NCBI RefSeq assembly: GCF_026262505.1
Contig: NC_067206.1
Coordinates: 22,211,896-22,275,895, forward strand
Direction: 5' to 3'
Length of the DNA: 64,000 nt
From: Trichomonas vaginalis G3
Taxonomy: Eukaryota; Parabasalia; Trichomonadida; Trichomonadidae
Made by a program: the position numbers and the translations under genes
Part shown: piece by piece, positions 11,708 to 20,308 of the stretch
Numbering within the stretch: position 1 is the first letter of the stretch
How the letters are laid out: the number at the start of each line of letters is the position of its first letter
The notes under the pieces: generated by a model
Told to the model about the DNA's origin: nothing
Databases searched by the model: none
The model's input: only the letters and a program-made list of their open reading frames with translations

Positions 11708-12328
11708 TTATTCTCATTAAAATATGACTATTGCTGCATATGCGTATGAAGCTGACAGAGCTAAACGTTTATATTTTGGTCAATACTCTCTCACACTTAC
11801 TGACAAATATATTGTTATTTCTGATGGAAATACCGAGAAATACATAACATGGAAGGACTATGAAAAGTTTGACCCTATTTTAACTCCATGTACTATGCCA
11901 TTCATTGTAAATGGTGAAGTTGTCATGAAAAACGACACAACAGTATATAAGTCTGTTCATGAAGCGTTAGAATATATGTTGAATTATAATCCCGAAATAT
12001 TTGACCCAAGCACTACACCATGTGCAATGCCTTTTATTAAGGATGGTGAAATCGTAAGAGTTCCGGATTCAACGATTTATACTGCTGTTCAAAACAGTTT
12101 ACAAAACATTTTAGCGAATATCTTTAATTCAGAAACTACAGAAATAAAATTACCGTATATAACAGATGCTAAAGAAATTAAATCAAAAACGACAACATTA
12201 TTTACGTCACTTAATGATTTAATGACTTATATCATTAATATTCCTGCACCAACTACAGCATTTGATCCAAACTCGACGGTTTGCAGTGTACCTTTCATAA
12301 AGTCGCAAACGACTCTTTGAGTCCTGAA

Positions 12329-12362
12329 GGTCTTTCAGACCGAAGCGACCAGGGCGAAGCCC
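12329..12362. repeat. Paired GC mini-hairpin, copy 3
   Basis: GGTCT-ttc-AGACC followed by GGGC-gaa-GCCC and ATGA. The second stem and its flank match the copy at 23302-23326 read on the other strand. Confidence 0.7.
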
Positions 12363-13036
12363 ATGACAGTTCAGTAATTGTTTTAAGGGATTCAACAGTT
12401 AATGAATCATTAAAGGCGTCATTAATGAAAATCATTGATTTTAACTCATTCACGAATACATATAATTCATTCATTAATGTTTCATATGCTTCTAAAGAAG
12501 GTGAGCCAAAAACTATGATAAAGCGGTGTATGAAATAAAAGCATCAACGACGAAATTGAATTCGTTAACTTTTGACGGTGATAGTTTCGTTAATGACATA
12601 ACATCGGGGAAAACAATTTTAACGAAAGAATACTTAAAATCTCATGTTAGTGAGTTCGTTGAAATTGAAAAAAGAAGGTGGAATTAAGTTCGATCCACTG
12701 AGTTCATTTTCAGCTTAGCGAATGCAGGTATTAGTTTCGCTGAATGGACAACTATACAGAGTGAAATAAATGCAATATGGACGTTTTTGGGGTCAAAAGC
12801 GGGAATGGGTGAGCTTGTAAATGCTGCAAGAACATTAGGTGAAACAGGAAATTTTGTAGATGGTTTTAAAAGACTTGTTCAAATGTTTTTAACAAACACA
12901 AAGAAATTATTTAGATATACCATACATAACGACGGATTTTCGAACAGATAGCAACAAACCCTCCGGTTATGGCTGCGTTGATGATGGTTAGAGATATAAA
13001 ACCACGTAACGACGGGAACGAAGAACATGAACAACA

Positions 13037-13067
13037 GAGCCCAACGGGCTCAGAGCCACATAGTGGC
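13037..13067. repeat. Paired GC mini-hairpin, copy 4
   Basis: GAGCCC-aac-GGGCTC followed by GCCAC-ata-GTGGC and then GAGGA. The second stem corresponds to GCCGC/GCGGC of other copies with a paired G-to-A and C-to-T change. Confidence 0.7.
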
Positions 13068-15243
13068 GAGGATACTGGTCGGGTTATTCAAGACATTAAA
13101 AACGTGTATCCTGAAGTTATTGATTTATTTAGAGGAGTTAATGATTCAATTTCAAAACATTCTATAACCCTCGATGAAGAGAATAAATTAACAGATTATA
13201 TATTCGTCATTATTGCAGAACTAATGAAGAGAATAAATGAAAAAGGAATTGGTGATATCATTAATGTCAGCGATGTAATGATGAAAAAGAAATTTTGACT
13301 CATTATTTACAAAACCGAAAACAGAATATAGTCTTTATGACGTAATTACCGAATTAATGAAAAAGATTAATGATAATAAGAGTTCTGGCGGAAGAGTTGA
13401 ATTAGAAGTGAATGATGTTAATGAGAAATTAGCCGAAAAGCAGATTAAAAACCACGTTCATTATATAACTTCAGACGAAACAGATTATAACGGACTACCA
13501 TGGATATTAACACAGAATAACAAATAAGCACTGAGATGTTAATGAAAGAAGATATAAATACATTCGTGCTAAAGGTTATGACATAAGCTGTACTGTACAT
13601 TATGACACAGGTAAAGCACAAGAAGCATTTAGTTATAACGATGAAATTTATGCCTCTACTTTCTCTGTTAAAGGTGTATTAGTTGAACCAAGATTACTTT
13701 GAGAGTTAAGTCAAAAATAACGTTTGAAGATGCTATTAAAAGTAAAGCTGACAAAGTTGAACTCGAAGCAATGAACAAAGTTTTGAAATCTCATAAACAC
13801 AACATCTCCGATATAAATGAACTTCAAACTTCTTTAGACAGTAAAGCCGACAAGAACCATACACATAAATCCTTCACTACTGTTAGAGCAGACGACATAA
13901 TATTGAACTTTGACCTTGGTTCAAGTGCACCATTAGAAAATCCAAGTACAAGCGTAAAAGATACCACTAAACTCCTTAAATAGTTAAATGTATGAACATT
14001 GAAAGTCATGTCAGAAACTTTGAAACCCATGAACTACCAGCAATGTTATAAGAAAGCAGACAAGAACCATACACATACAAGTTTTACAACTGTTGGTATA
14101 GAAAGATTGAAGGAACGGTTGAAGAAACTGGTGGGATGCATTATATGTAAACCTCCTAACTTTCCACAAGGTTTAACATCGGATGAACGACATAACGACG
14201 ATGAAAACATTAGATGTAAAGATGTTTATTCAATGAAGGATGAACATAATATTAAATTCACTGCTCAAGATTTATATGACAAGAAAGCCGACAAGAACCA
14301 TACACATAAATCCTTCACTACTGTTAGAGCAGACGACATAATATTGAACTTTGACCTTGTTCAAGTGCACCATTAGAAAATCCAAGTACAAGCGTAAAAG
14401 ATACACTAAACAATTTAGATAAGAGTTGCAGGAATACCGAAGATCATGCCAGAAACTTTGAAGCATATGAACTACCAGCAATGTTAGATAAGAAAGCTGA
14501 CAAAACTTATGTGGATGCAGAACTAACAAAGAAATTTTCGAAACCAGATACAATGACATTTACAACAGAAATTATAAATGGTGAACCATCAACTCCATTT
14601 GAATTTGTTAGAGGTCTTCAACCAGATACTTTTGAATTTTTCTTGGATAATTCTATTGAACTAACATTACATTATAAAAGTGGAACAAATGCAACATTTC
14701 ATCCGGGAGATACATTCCAAATGGTATTTAATGACATAAGTTCTTTAGAATATGTTTATAGAGTTATGAGCATATATGATTTAATATATCCTATAGGAGC
14801 TGTTTATACGTCTATGAATCCAATAAATCCAAACACTTTATTTGGTGGTAGATGGTATGAAATAGTTGACAGTTTTCCATTCTACACTAATACGCAGTCA
14901 ATGAAGATGGGAGGTTCAAAGAAAATAGGTATTGAAAACCTTCCTTCACATATGCATAGGTTCAGTGGAAGAACATCTGTGGAAGGAAACCATTCACATT
15001 CAATAACAAAAAGAGGTTATACAAATCTTGCAGCGGGTTCGGATAGACAGGGAATGCATAGATATGATATTTCAACTGACCCAGTAGATGTTAGCACAGG
15101 TATTTTCTGTGGAACTGCAGGAAATCATACACATGTTGTAGCTGGTATTACAGACCCAGCAGGTAATGGAAAAGATTATATGCCTCCTTATATAACAATG
15201 CACGCTTGGATACGAGTTGGTTAAAATCTTTAACTTTACATAA

Positions 15244-16329
15244 ATGAGCTTGAAAGAAGTATTCGAACAACATCCATGGAGGTCATTTAAGAAATTCAAT
15301 GAAGCTGCAAAGAGTCGGGGATTTACTAACAGAGCTGAAGTGAAAAGGTTCTTTGACAAAAATGTTGTACATCAAACAAAAATAAACCCTTACGACTACT
15401 TTTTACCAATTTACTCCAACACTCCTGACGCATACCAATTTGACACTCTCATTCAAAGCAGAAAATGTGGTCATAAACCATTCCTCATCTTCATAAATGT
15501 TAACACTCGTAAAGCTTTTGCGTATATAATGAGAAATAAAGGAACTCGTGAAGTGTTAAGAGTTTTACAAAAGTTTGTAGCAGAACATAACCCAAGTACT
15601 TTAACATCAGACCAAGACAGTGCATACCTCAGCAATGAAATCACAGAATTTCTCATTAAGCATAACATAACTCACTACACTACTGAAGACCATAACCATA
15701 ACATACTCGGTATCATTAACCGCTTCATAAGGACTCTCAGAGATTTAAATCAAGAGCGAGACTTTACCGAAGAAACAATGAAACATTTTCTCGAAGTATA
15801 TAATTCCTCAACACATTCTACAACAGGACATACACCAAATTCAATGACACAACAACAAGAAGAAAAGTATATACAAAAGAAACGAAGTCAAACACAAAAT
15901 ATCAGAAATTCAACACAATTTACTCTCATTCCTGGTACAAAAGTTCGTGTAGTTCTTGACGACAAACCGTTGACAAAGAAACGTTTAAGGTTAAGTCGAA
16001 ATTATTATATCGTAGACTCTACGCAAGGTAATGGATATCTTATAAAAGCTGCTGACGACTCCATAGCATTTTACCCTCGTCATAAATTAGTCGAAAGTAG
16101 TAATGGCAAACTTGCTGAAACCATTGACGAAGCAAAGCGAGGAGTGGTTATTGAAATACTTGACTACAACATAAACGATGACACTTATAAAGTAAGATAT
16201 GAAGGAGGCGTTGAAGATGTTATACCATCTAAGAACTTGAGAGAATCTAAACCAACTCATCTGGGACCATTAGAGCGGGAGTACTGGAAAGATAAAAACA
16301 TGCCAGAAAGAATAAGAAAATTCTTCTAA
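15244..16329 (+). CDS. Maverick c-integrase (rve fold)
   Basis: 361 codons, one open frame. It has an N-terminal helical region, then the integrase core (YQFDTLIQSRKCGHKPFLIF, TLTSDQDSAYLSN, and the LGIINRFIRTLRDL helix). A chromodomain-like C-terminal domain follows (VVIEILDYNINDDTYKVRYE, then GGVEDVIPSKNL). Polinton integrases of this type insert the element and make short target duplications, here GAAAA. The gene starts 20 bp after the tail-fibre gene on the same strand. Confidence 0.9.
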   Translation: MSLKEVFEQHPWRSFKKFNEAAKSRGFTNRAEVKRFFDKNVVHQTKINPYDYFLPIYSNTPDAYQFDTLIQSRKCGHKPFLIFINVNTRKAFAYIMRNKGTREVLRVLQKFVAEHNPSTLTSDQDSAYLSNEITEFLIKHNITHYTTEDHNHNILGIINRFIRTLRDLNQERDFTEETMKHFLEVYNSSTHSTTGHTPNSMTQQQEEKYIQKKRSQTQNIRNSTQFTLIPGTKVRVVLDDKPLTKKRLRLSRNYYIVDSTQGNGYLIKAADDSIAFYPRHKLVESSNGKLAETIDEAKRGVVIEILDYNINDDTYKVRYEGGVEDVIPSKNLRESKPTHLGPLEREYWKDKNMPERIRKFF

Positions 16330-16567
16330 ACTTTTTCGTTGGATGTAAATCAGACATGAATGAGAACAGTCATGATATCATTAATGGTACCATTTATTTT
16401 TGTCATAAACTTTATTTATGTTAGAATGTTAGATCTAACACGTTTTCTAACCACTTTTCTAACATGGTCTAAAACTCTCGAAAATCATGAATTTTTGACA
16501 TTTCCTTATGAAAGAAAAATAACGCTAATTTTTTTCTAAGAAAAATTTTTATCTTGTATGTAAAGAT

Positions 16568-17929
16568 ATGATTTCAACAATAGGTTCTACAACACTTCAA
16601 GCCGCGAACGGCGGGACTCTGTCCACAACAACTTCACCAAACTCTTTAGTTATGAATCCAACATCTATGTTAGTAGAGATGAAAAGCTTCATTCCTTCTT
16701 CATATACTTTTGAGACAGAAATACAAAGAATTAAGCAAGAACTTTTAACAAGTAATTTAGACTGTAGTGCGAAAGATGAAACAAATGAACAGTATCTTTA
16801 TGACATGCAGGATATTATTGACCATTTACCCAAATTGCCTGAAATCCAACAACAAAAGCTCACTATTCATGAATTCGATGAAATAGAAGTGAAACCAACT
16901 GACTCAGTAGAAATAAAGAAGTTCATACGTAAAGTAAACTATGAGTTTCTAGGATATCATTGCAACCATAAAGTTATGGACAAAGATTGCGACATGGTAT
17001 ATAAGAACATCTCTGACATATATAAATCTGGGGAGTTTAAGGCATTCGACAACTTTGTTTCATTAGTTGCTGAATGTGTATGGGAAATAAGAGATAAAGA
17101 TAGAAGAGGTAAGGTATGGAATGAACAGATAAAACCAACAACTTTTGAGTTAAAGAAAACCATTGACGCCTTAGTTGTTCTAGCAGGTCAAATTTCAATG
17201 TATAACGCAAAAATGAATCCGCAATGTTCTAAATGTAAAGCAGCAATGAGGAAATATAACTACTCCGTCAAAGAGATAGAAAGAATGAGAAACGACTATG
17301 CAGACTTAAAGAAAGAAATGACAAACATTGAGTTTGAAACAGTTGGAAAGATAGACAATGACACCAAAGTGGTTAGAATAGGTGATTTAAACGTAAGATA
17401 CTCAAAGAAATACAACAAATATTCTTTGTCAGACATTATATCTCCATCTGGAAAGAGACCGCAGGACTGGGTTAGAATTGCTTCAACTCAGAAAATTTTG
17501 ACAAGAAATCCTGAGCTTATGATATCAGTAAAATTCTATGGAACTACAGCATATCTCATCGACAAAAGTCTTATACCAATAGTTTTGTTATGGATTGACC
17601 CAGTTGTTGGATATAACTTCATAACTTATGGTTCATTCGATACGGAACGTTGCAGTGAAGGCTTACTTTACATCGTTCAGAAACCGAAGGACTTCAACAC
17701 AAAAAGATATAAGATAGGAAGGACATATAATATAACTCTAAGATATGACAGTACAGTCAATAGAGTCAAGGTTGTGTTCGTTAATGATATGAGAGCTGCT
17801 GAAACAGAACTACTTGAAAAGTTTGAGAAAATGTATGGTGCTCCCATAAAAGGTAAAGAAACGTTTGAAGTAGATGAGATAGATAAAGCTATAAAATTAT
17901 TTGACGAAGTTGCTGAAAAATACATGTAA
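16568..17929 (+). CDS. KilA-N plus T5orf172/GIY-YIG-like protein
   Basis: 453 codons. After a low-complexity N-terminus and a helical/Cys-containing middle (CSKCKAAMRKYNYSVKEIER), residues about 270-350 form a KilA-N DNA-binding domain (VRYSKKYNKYSLSDIISPSG through FYGTTAYLIDKSLIPIVLLW). The last ~90 residues (LLYIVQKPKDF, RYKIGRTYNITLRY, MRAAETELLEKF) match the T5orf172/GIY-YIG-related domain. This pairing is common in large DNA viruses and phages and suggests a DNA-binding regulator or nuclease. TTTTTATCTTGTATGTAA lies 5 bp before the ATG. A paired mini-hairpin (16601-16624) is read in frame near the N-terminus. Confidence 0.8.
   Translation: MISTIGSTTLQAANGGTLSTTTSPNSLVMNPTSMLVEMKSFIPSSYTFETEIQRIKQELLTSNLDCSAKDETNEQYLYDMQDIIDHLPKLPEIQQQKLTIHEFDEIEVKPTDSVEIKKFIRKVNYEFLGYHCNHKVMDKDCDMVYKNISDIYKSGEFKAFDNFVSLVAECVWEIRDKDRRGKVWNEQIKPTTFELKKTIDALVVLAGQISMYNAKMNPQCSKCKAAMRKYNYSVKEIERMRNDYADLKKEMTNIEFETVGKIDNDTKVVRIGDLNVRYSKKYNKYSLSDIISPSGKRPQDWVRIASTQKILTRNPELMISVKFYGTTAYLIDKSLIPIVLLWIDPVVGYNFITYGSFDTERCSEGLLYIVQKPKDFNTKRYKIGRTYNITLRYDSTVNRVKVVFVNDMRAAETELLEKFEKMYGAPIKGKETFEVDEIDKAIKLFDEVAEKYM
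16601..16624. repeat. Paired GC mini-hairpin, copy 5
   Basis: GCCG-cgaa-CGGC followed by GGAC-tct-GTCC. It lies inside the N-terminal coding region of the first KilA-N gene. Confidence 0.7.
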
Positions 17930-18018
17930 AGCGTTTATTTTTGGTCTTTTGTGAAAGATAGAAAAAATAAAGTTAGTTTTATTTTATTTATTTTTTTATC
18001 CTGTATGTAAGAACAGAT

Positions 18019-18846
18019 ATGTCAACATCAGAGAACACAACAACTGCTATCGTTCATGAAGCCATAAATGAAGAATACGAATACATACAGTATAACAAAC
18101 AGTTACGTCTCATTCGTTCAGTCAAAGATGATATGTATCAAATGCAAAGTATAATGAACGCTCTTCGTTCTACAAAGCAAGCATATCATTGGTTTGAAAA
18201 CCAACAGGCAAAAGAACTTTTAGAAGAATTTCCTCATATGATTGCTTCCCTCGGAAAACCGAGGGAAGAGATTCCGTACGAAAATCGCAAGAATTTGGCT
18301 CCTGGTTTGAAAGGTTATTATGTTCATAGACTTTTAGTAAATGCAGTTGCAATGTGGGCTTCACCTCGTTATGCTTGTTATATTTTCATGATGTTAGATG
18401 AACTATATAAAGCAGAACGTGGAGAGATGGAAAAGAAACTTCAAGCAAAAGATGAAGTCATTGAATCCAAAGACAAAAGCATACAGAAAAGAATACCACG
18501 TTCAGTACCAAAAGGAAAGGAAAAGAGTTATAAGTATATGATTTACGCTGAAGAGATGGAGAATGAAGAAGATAAAGATATGGTTATGTTGCATTTAGTC
18601 AGAAGAAACAACAAAAGCTTTTATGACCTTGCTAAGATTTACAAATCTGACAGAAACTGGTTCTATCGTGAAAACTTACCGATTTCAATGACACCGAATG
18701 AGCAAATAAAGGAAATTGTCAAAAATACTCTTCCTCAAACACACTATGACATCAAAGGTTGCACAATACTTACCTTCAAAGAAGACTTAACATTACTGAA
18801 GGAAAAAATAACAGAATATTTCGACAACTTCAAAGAGGAAGAATGA
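18019..18846 (+). CDS. KilA-N domain protein with viral-type C-terminus
   Basis: 275 codons. The N-terminal half (SIMNALRSTKQAYHWFENQQ, then LKGYYVHRLLVNAVAMWASP) is a KilA-N domain, and a charged coiled-coil linker follows. The C-terminal half resembles the DUF3627-like domain found in poxvirus and ascovirus KilA-N proteins. It is preceded by TTTTTTTATCCTGTATGTAA at 17991. A single perfect 9-bp hairpin (18246-18267) is translated in frame as SLGKPREE. It forms a same-strand pair with the preceding KilA-N gene and is the second such gene in the element. Confidence 0.75.
   Translation: MSTSENTTTAIVHEAINEEYEYIQYNKQLRLIRSVKDDMYQMQSIMNALRSTKQAYHWFENQQAKELLEEFPHMIASLGKPREEIPYENRKNLAPGLKGYYVHRLLVNAVAMWASPRYACYIFMMLDELYKAERGEMEKKLQAKDEVIESKDKSIQKRIPRSVPKGKEKSYKYMIYAEEMENEEDKDMVMLHLVRRNNKSFYDLAKIYKSDRNWFYRENLPISMTPNEQIKEIVKNTLPQTHYDIKGCTILTFKEDLTLLKEKITEYFDNFKEEE
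18246..18267. repeat. Single GC mini-hairpin
   Basis: TTCCCTCGG-aaaa-CCGAGGGAA, a perfect 9-bp stem in frame inside the second KilA-N gene. Only one stem is present, so it may be a partial or related form. Confidence 0.6.
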
Positions 18847-18900
18847 AGTCACGACAACATTAACGAAGAAGTCACGACAACATTAACGAAGAGAGAATGA

Positions 18901-18934
18901 GGTGAAAAAACAGGTGACATCTCACCTCTTCACC
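18901..18934. terminator. Nested stem-loop at gene 3' ends (candidate)
   Basis: GGTGAA...TTCACC encloses AGGTGA-catc-TCACCT. It lies about 55 bp after the stop of the upstream KilA-N gene and about 20 bp from the end of the convergent minus-strand gene. The same stem occurs in both Maverick TIRs (7083-7130 and 27384-27431), each time just beyond a gene's 3' end. A role in 3'-end formation is inference. Two copies of a 24-bp direct repeat (GAAGTCACGACAACATTAAC plus four bases) lie immediately upstream at 18844-18891. Confidence 0.4.
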
Positions 18935-18953
18935 AAAAATATATTTTTGCTTA

Positions 18954-19426
18954 AATAGCTTCAGGGTCAATTTCTTCAACCATTTCACTTCCTTCGTCAA
19001 TGTCAATAGAAGCTTCTTCAACCTTTGGTAAGAACTTTTGTATAACATCTTTGTTCGTTATTGTTTTCAGAGATGAAGAATAATATTTCACATTTATTTC
19101 ACCCTTCTTATATTCTTTCTGTTCGGAAAGATTTAAAGCAATACTGAAGAAGTCAATGTTGGAGTTCTTTATAATAGTATATAATGAGTATCTTTGACAT
19201 TCACGAAGAAACCCTTTTGTTTCAAAACTACTGCTAACTCTTGTGAAGTATAACGTTTGCGGTCAATGACAATAGCTAATGGTCTGACATACTGACCGAA
19301 CTTAGATTCTTTCACAAACTTCTTGTTAAAGATAACATTGACGTTTGAAGCACCATTGAACTCATTCTTGATGGCAGTAGCGAGAGCATTGTATGAAAAG
19401 AACTTGCAATCTTGCATGTGTTTCAT
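18954..19426 (-). pseudogene. Broken Maverick gene, unknown
   Basis: A coding remnant starting MKHMQDCKFFSYNALATAIK, with a lysine-rich winged-helix-like N-terminal stretch (RKRYTSQELAVVLKQKGFFV) and an acidic end. No family is recognised. About one break. It converges on the preceding KilA-N gene. Confidence 0.4.
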
Positions 19427-19517
19427 TAAAATAAAAATATTAAATTATTTTGAAAAATAACTTAAAAAAAATCTAATCTAATTTTTCAAAAAATATTTTT
19501 TTTATTTCCTACTAAAG

Positions 19518-20306
19518 ATGTATCGGAAGTTGTCTAAGTTAGAACACTCGGAAATAAAACAACTTCTTACAGAAGCTAATATAGATGTTGCAAAGCATTA
19601 CACAACAAACAAAAAGGCACTCGCTGACTTCATTAAAGACTATAATGGTGCAATAAGTTATGATAGAATTCATGAGTTCATAAAGCCGCAACGCGGCGAG
19701 GACGAAGTCCATGCAAGAGCATTTCCTTTAAATGACGTTGCTATTGACTTATATCATAGACGTTCAATACCTCATGAAGTAAGAAGAGAAATGTTTGACA
19801 TAACAAATGCAAACGTTGGTGAAACACGAAAGAGAGATGACACACTGAAACAACAGAGAAGAGAGATGTTTAAAAGTGCTATAGAACAAGTTCGCAAAGC
19901 TAACGATGTCATTCGTTCCATTGACGACAAACCAAAAGAAGGTGAGAGATGGTTAAAGAAAGATGAAGAAAATAGGAAGAGGAATGTGAAGTCAGGCAAT
20001 AGACTCATTGACTTTAACATCGAAGCTTTAGATGAACCAAACAGAGACTACTTACACAAACATTTTGGTAAGGTTTTCATGAGACTCTTAGAGAAAATTA
20101 AAATAAACTCACAACAGAGATGGATGGTATGTTATAAACTTGGTGGAAAGTATGAATGTTCTACGTTAAACCTCAATAATATTGGAACATTACTACATCA
20201 GCTCTTGAAGGAGAACTTTATATCAGAGATAGAAGCAAATGCTGCAGGTATTGTTGAAATGCACTATGACTTCTTCTTGACAAACATAAAGAATCTTACC
20301 GAATAA
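19518..20306 (+). CDS. Maverick protein upstream of polB, unknown
   Basis: 262 codons, one open frame. It is highly charged and mainly helical (RREMFKSAIEQVRKANDVIR, KPKEGERWLKKDEENRKRN), with a more hydrophobic C-terminal third. It ends 2 bp before the DNA polymerase ATG on the same strand, so co-expression with replication functions is likely. Its position next to a protein-primed polymerase would be compatible with a terminal-protein or replication accessory role, but the sequence shows no proof. One exact copy of the paired mini-hairpin (19685-19710) lies inside the frame and is translated as KPQRGEDEVH. Confidence 0.5.
   Translation: MYRKLSKLEHSEIKQLLTEANIDVAKHYTTNKKALADFIKDYNGAISYDRIHEFIKPQRGEDEVHARAFPLNDVAIDLYHRRSIPHEVRREMFDITNANVGETRKRDDTLKQQRREMFKSAIEQVRKANDVIRSIDDKPKEGERWLKKDEENRKRNVKSGNRLIDFNIEALDEPNRDYLHKHFGKVFMRLLEKIKINSQQRWMVCYKLGGKYECSTLNLNNIGTLLHQLLKENFISEIEANAAGIVEMHYDFFLTNIKNLTE
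19685..19710. repeat. Paired GC mini-hairpin, copy 6
   Basis: GCCGC-aac-GCGGC, GA, then GGAC-gaa-GTCC and ATG. It is inside the gene upstream of polB, in frame, and identical to copy 1 in reverse orientation. Confidence 0.8.
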
Positions 20307-20308
20307 AG

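Larger units (their letters stand above)
11724..15224 (+). pseudogene. Tail-fibre / phage collar-domain gene, broken
   Basis: A long fibre-type gene. The middle has short internal repeats with KADKNHTHKSFTTVRADDI (seen at about 13846 and 14287). The C-terminus has a phage tail-collar signature: YPIGAVYTSMNPINPNTLF, GGRWYEIVDSFPFY, LPSHMHRFSG, NHSHS, NHTHV and PPYITMHAWIRVG. This domain forms receptor-binding or trimer-tip structures in bacteriophages and is known from trichomonad Mavericks. An attachment role would be inference. The gene is heavily broken, with roughly six to eight breaks. It also contains two GC-rich mini-hairpins (12329-12362 and 13037-13067). Confidence 0.75.
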
